Made by a program: the position numbers and the translations under genes. Of a stretch of 26,153 nucleotides of DNA, positions 24,016 to 26,153 are shown in pieces. The stretch covers positions 1-26,153 of IMG/VR virus record IMGVR_UViG_3300038348_000016, one strand, 5' to 3'. The notes under the pieces are model-generated. The model searched no databases. It saw nothing but the letters and a program-made list of their open reading frames with translations, and was not told where the DNA came from. The DNA comes from a virus. The first letter of the stretch is position 1; every line of letters starts with the position of its first letter.

Positions 24016-24044
24016 AGTATAACATTATTTATCATAGTTGTCAA
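24016..24044 (-). promoter_or_regulatory. Near-consensus sigma70 promoter after gene 23
   Basis: Minus strand TTGACA (24044-24039), 17-bp spacer, TATACT (24021-24016), with TGT before the -10. It begins 4 bases past the U-tract of the gene 23 terminator. It would start the long run through the tail-tube-like gene, ftsH, thioesterase, uvsY, uvsW, fadI and fadJ. The spacer also contains GATAAATA, one mismatch from the late octamer. Confidence 0.7.
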
Positions 24045-24047
24045 GTC

Positions 24048-24075
24048 AAAAAAAAGGAGCCTTATGGCTCCTTTT
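24048..24075 (-). terminator. Intrinsic terminator of the head operon
   Basis: On the minus strand a 10-bp perfect stem AAAAGGAGCC / GGCTCCTTTT (24075-24066 and 24061-24052) with loop ATAA, continuing into eight T's to 24048. It lies 22 bases past the gp23 stop. The strongest terminator in the window. Confidence 0.92.
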
Positions 24076-24097
24076 AGTTTTGTTATTGTATCTAAGA

Positions 24098-25336
24098 CTA
24101 GATAGCAGTAACTTTAGTGCGTCTGTAATAGACGTTATTATTTGCACCAGATGTAACGAATGGATTATCAACCATACCGTAACGAGTTTTGAATGCAATT
24201 TTAGGTTGAAAAGTGTTTTCGCCAACCGCTTTAACCATTTGTAATGGAACGTATGGACAATAGAACAATCCAGCATCATATTGAGATGCACCTTTATAAC
24301 CAACTACAAAATAGTCAGTTCCAGTTGCATACGGATCAACAAATACTTTGATAGAACCGTTTAGAGTTCCAACAAAAGTATTACCAGATGCATCAACATT
24401 ACCAGATAAGTGACCAGAAACACCACCAAAATCTAAGTTACCAACCATTGCTAAAGCAGAAGCAATGTTAGAAGAACAGATTAGGATGTTACCTTTGCCA
24501 CGTCTAGTATCAATTGCAATTTTATTTGCTTCTTTTTCGATCCAGAACAATAGTCCTTTGTATTTCTCAACAGACCAACGACCATCTAAATCAGCAGCAA
24601 CAATAGTACCAGCAGTTGTGGCATCTTGTGAACCTACTTTAGCATTTATATAGATAGTACGAACCAATTCGCGGTTGATCTCACCCAAGATTTCTTGAGA
24701 TAAGATATTAGCTAATTCGCTTTCGGCATCAAGACCATGAACAGCTTTTAAGTCTTGTGCTAATTCCATTGTATACTCAGCTTTTAGAGCTCTGGTTTTA
24801 GCAGTTACAGAAGTCGATTCAATTGAGAATGCCATTTCTGGGAATGCGTTAGTGCCATCACCCATAGCTTCACCATATGCTGTGGTTTCACCCGCACCAG
24901 TTGTATAAGTGCCTGGAGTACCATCATTTAATACTGAAGGGTCTGTTCCAGCTTGTGTGCCAGAACCAGCAAAGTCTGTATCTCTTTCATCAAATCCTGC
25001 TTCTGTACCACTTTGTGTAGAATATTTTGATTTCATCGCGAAGATTAAACCAGTAGGGCCAGTCATAGGTTGTACGCCAGCAATATCATATGCAATCAAT
25101 GAAGGCATCGCACGTCTTACTAAACTAATTAATACAGGATCCCAGTTAGCAACAGATGAACCAGTTGCATTAGTAGGTGCTGCTTCTTGTAAGCCATGTT
25201 GCTCAATGAAAGCTTTTTCTTGATTTTCTAGAATTACTGTAGTGACGGAACGTTTATAAGCATCTTTGATCTCAGGAAGATCTGCGTGGTCTAAAACTGG
25301 TCGCCATTTTTCATTCAATTGTTCGGTTTTGAACAT
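24098..25336 (-). CDS. 23: Major capsid protein gp23
   Basis: Builds the hexamers of the T4-type head. 412 residues from ATG at 25336, with AAGGAG upstream. An in-frame start 23 codons earlier is excluded, because it would run through this ribosome site. Family landmarks are KWRPVLDHADLPEIKD, DPVLISLVRRAMPSLIAYDI, the GVQPMTGPTGLIFAMKSKY block, and MELAQDLKAVHGLDAE. LQE at 49-51 followed by AAPTN fits the L/I-x-E site cut by the gp21 prohead protease, so the mature protein probably starts at Ala52. Shorter than T4 gp23 (521), as in marine relatives. Followed by a strong terminator. Confidence 0.97.
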   Translation of the reverse strand: MFKTEQLNEKWRPVLDHADLPEIKDAYKRSVTTVILENQEKAFIEQHGLQEAAPTNATGSSVANWDPVLISLVRRAMPSLIAYDIAGVQPMTGPTGLIFAMKSKYSTQSGTEAGFDERDTDFAGSGTQAGTDPSVLNDGTPGTYTTGAGETTAYGEAMGDGTNAFPEMAFSIESTSVTAKTRALKAEYTMELAQDLKAVHGLDAESELANILSQEILGEINRELVRTIYINAKVGSQDATTAGTIVAADLDGRWSVEKYKGLLFWIEKEANKIAIDTRRGKGNILICSSNIASALAMVGNLDFGGVSGHLSGNVDASGNTFVGTLNGSIKVFVDPYATGTDYFVVGYKGASQYDAGLFYCPYVPLQMVKAVGENTFQPKIAFKTRYGMVDNPFVTSGANNNVYYRRTKVTAI

Positions 25337-25358
25337 TGTGTTCTCCTTATGGATATTT

Positions 25359-26153
25359 TTATTGATGTTTTGAAATTGCTGCCATATATGCAGCCATATT
25401 ATCACTCACTTCAGTAGGTGTTGTAGGAGTTACCTCTTCCACATCACTTACTTTTGTATCAGTTGGGAAATATTTTTCCTTAATGATATTGAGTTTCTTT
25501 TCATATAATTCACTTGATTCAAAATCTACGTTTTCAGCTAGTTCTTTAAATTTTTCTATTTCTGTGACAGCTAGATCTTCGGATAAATTTAAAAGAATTC
25601 GATCTTTCATTGATTCATTAACCTGACTAAATAAAGACATTTTTTCTTTTTCGACTTCATTAAGTTTTTCAGTTAATTCTTCAATTTCGTCAAATTGTGA
25701 TTCAACAATTGAAAGTTTTTCTTCTGGGATGTCAATAAAATTTTCTACGAATAAATCCCGCATTCCATCTAAGAACCCTTCAGAAATTTCTGAACGAATA
25801 CTATGTTCTAAAGCAATTTCATTATCTTTAGCCCATTCTTCAACTACATAAGATAAATAATCATCTATTTTAGTACCTAAAGATTCTTCAACTGATTGAA
25901 TTTCTTCTAATAACTTAGTTTGATAAATTTCCTCTAATTTTACTTTTTCTGATGCTAATCTCGCACCAATTGCTGCTTCAAAAATTGTAGTAGCTTTAAG
26001 TTTAAAGTCGTCTGAAAAGTCTTCACCTTCTAAAAGTGCATCTACGTCAGCTGACATATCTACTTTATCTTCTTTTACTGGGTTTTTCTTTTCTTCTACC
26101 TCATCCTCGTCTTCCTCTTCATCTTCATCTTCATCAGAATCATCCGATTTTAT
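25359..26153 (-). CDS. 22: Prohead core scaffold protein gp22, start beyond window
   Basis: Internal scaffold that shapes the prohead and is degraded by gp21. The readable part (264 codons plus stop) includes a very acidic stretch (26152-26060, mostly Asp/Glu). This is followed by DVDALLEGEDFSDDFKLKATTIFEAA, typical of marine T4-like gp22, long coiled-coil helices (IEELTEKLNEVEKEK), and a C-terminal NMAAYMAAISKH. An internal ATG at 26057 could be called as start, but it has no ribosome site and the frame stays open to the edge, so the true start is probably upstream. Gene 23 follows 22 bases after the stop. Confidence 0.88.
   Translation of the reverse strand: MKSDDSDEDEDEEEDEDEVEEKKNPVKEDKVDMSADVDALLEGEDFSDDFKLKATTIFEAAIGARLASEKVKLEEIYQTKLLEEIQSVEESLGTKIDDYLSYVVEEWAKDNEIALEHSIRSEISEGFLDGMRDLFVENFIDIPEEKLSIVESQFDEIEELTEKLNEVEKEKMSLFSQVNESMKDRILLNLSEDLAVTEIEKFKELAENVDFESSELYEKKLNIIKEKYFPTDTKVSDVEEVTPTTPTEVSDNMAAYMAAISKHQ

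Noticed and set aside
24046-24303. 85-codon minus-strand frame in another frame at the end of gene 23
   Set aside because: Overlaps gp23 coding sequence out of frame and runs through the terminator.
1-26153. CRISPR arrays, tRNA genes, complete insertion sequences or integrase/attachment sites
   Set aside because: No regular spaced repeats, cloverleaf structures, transposase or integrase motifs were seen on either strand.

Overview
This window is a stretch of an AT-rich (roughly 30% GC by eye) T4-like myovirus genome. All recognisable genes lie on the minus strand, so transcription runs from high to low coordinates. Read that way, the backbone is the classic T4-type core order: scaffold gp22, major capsid gp23, a tail-tube-like structural protein, uvsY, uvsW, late sigma factor gp55, gp47, gp46, clamp gp45, clamp loader gp44/gp62, regA, DNA polymerase gp43 and recombinase uvsX. 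The short gp62, the Hsp20-type chaperone, the CobS-like AAA+ ATPase and the gene layout resemble marine 'exo-T-even' phages (cyanophage and pelagiphage types) more than coliphage T4. No photosynthesis genes are present, so a heterotrophic, probably proteobacterial, host is the better guess. This is inference.

The unusual content is a set of intact host-like metabolic and quality-control genes slotted between core genes. They are an FtsH membrane protease and a hotdog acyl-CoA thioesterase between the tail-tube-like gene and uvsY; a FadI-like thiolase and a FadJ-like trifunctional-type enzyme between uvsW and gp55; a pyruvate/indolepyruvate-type thiamine diphosphate decarboxylase between gp47 and gp46; and an alanine dehydrogenase after gp46. 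All keep the catalytic residues I can check. Together they suggest two themes. One is fatty-acyl/membrane-lipid turnover (FtsH, thioesterase, FadI, FadJ). The other is alanine/pyruvate/aldehyde flux (Ald, 2-oxoacid decarboxylase).

Region by region, in transcription order: 26153-24098 head genes 22 and 23, closed by a strong intrinsic terminator; 24044-15954 a run starting at a near-consensus sigma70 promoter (tail-tube-like, ftsH, thioesterase, uvsY, uvsW, fadI, fadJ); 15953-15540 a non-coding, GC-richer, highly structured interval with its own consensus promoter, a candidate new ncRNA; 15585-9346 gp55, gp47, decarboxylase, gp46, ald; 9290-8564 a HAD-type phosphatase with its own promoter; 8512-6324 a CobS-like ATPase followed by small ribbon-helix-helix, membrane and Hsp20 genes with stop/start overlaps; 6327-3291 the clamp/clamp-loader/regA operon plus an Sm-like small protein; 3288-1 gp43 and uvsX.

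Six of seven predicted promoters carry an extended -10 (TGn) next to near-consensus hexamers, suggesting host sigma70 control of early/middle operons. Sites matching the T4 late motif TATAAATA occur upstream of regA and fadI, but such matches are also expected by chance in DNA this AT-rich.
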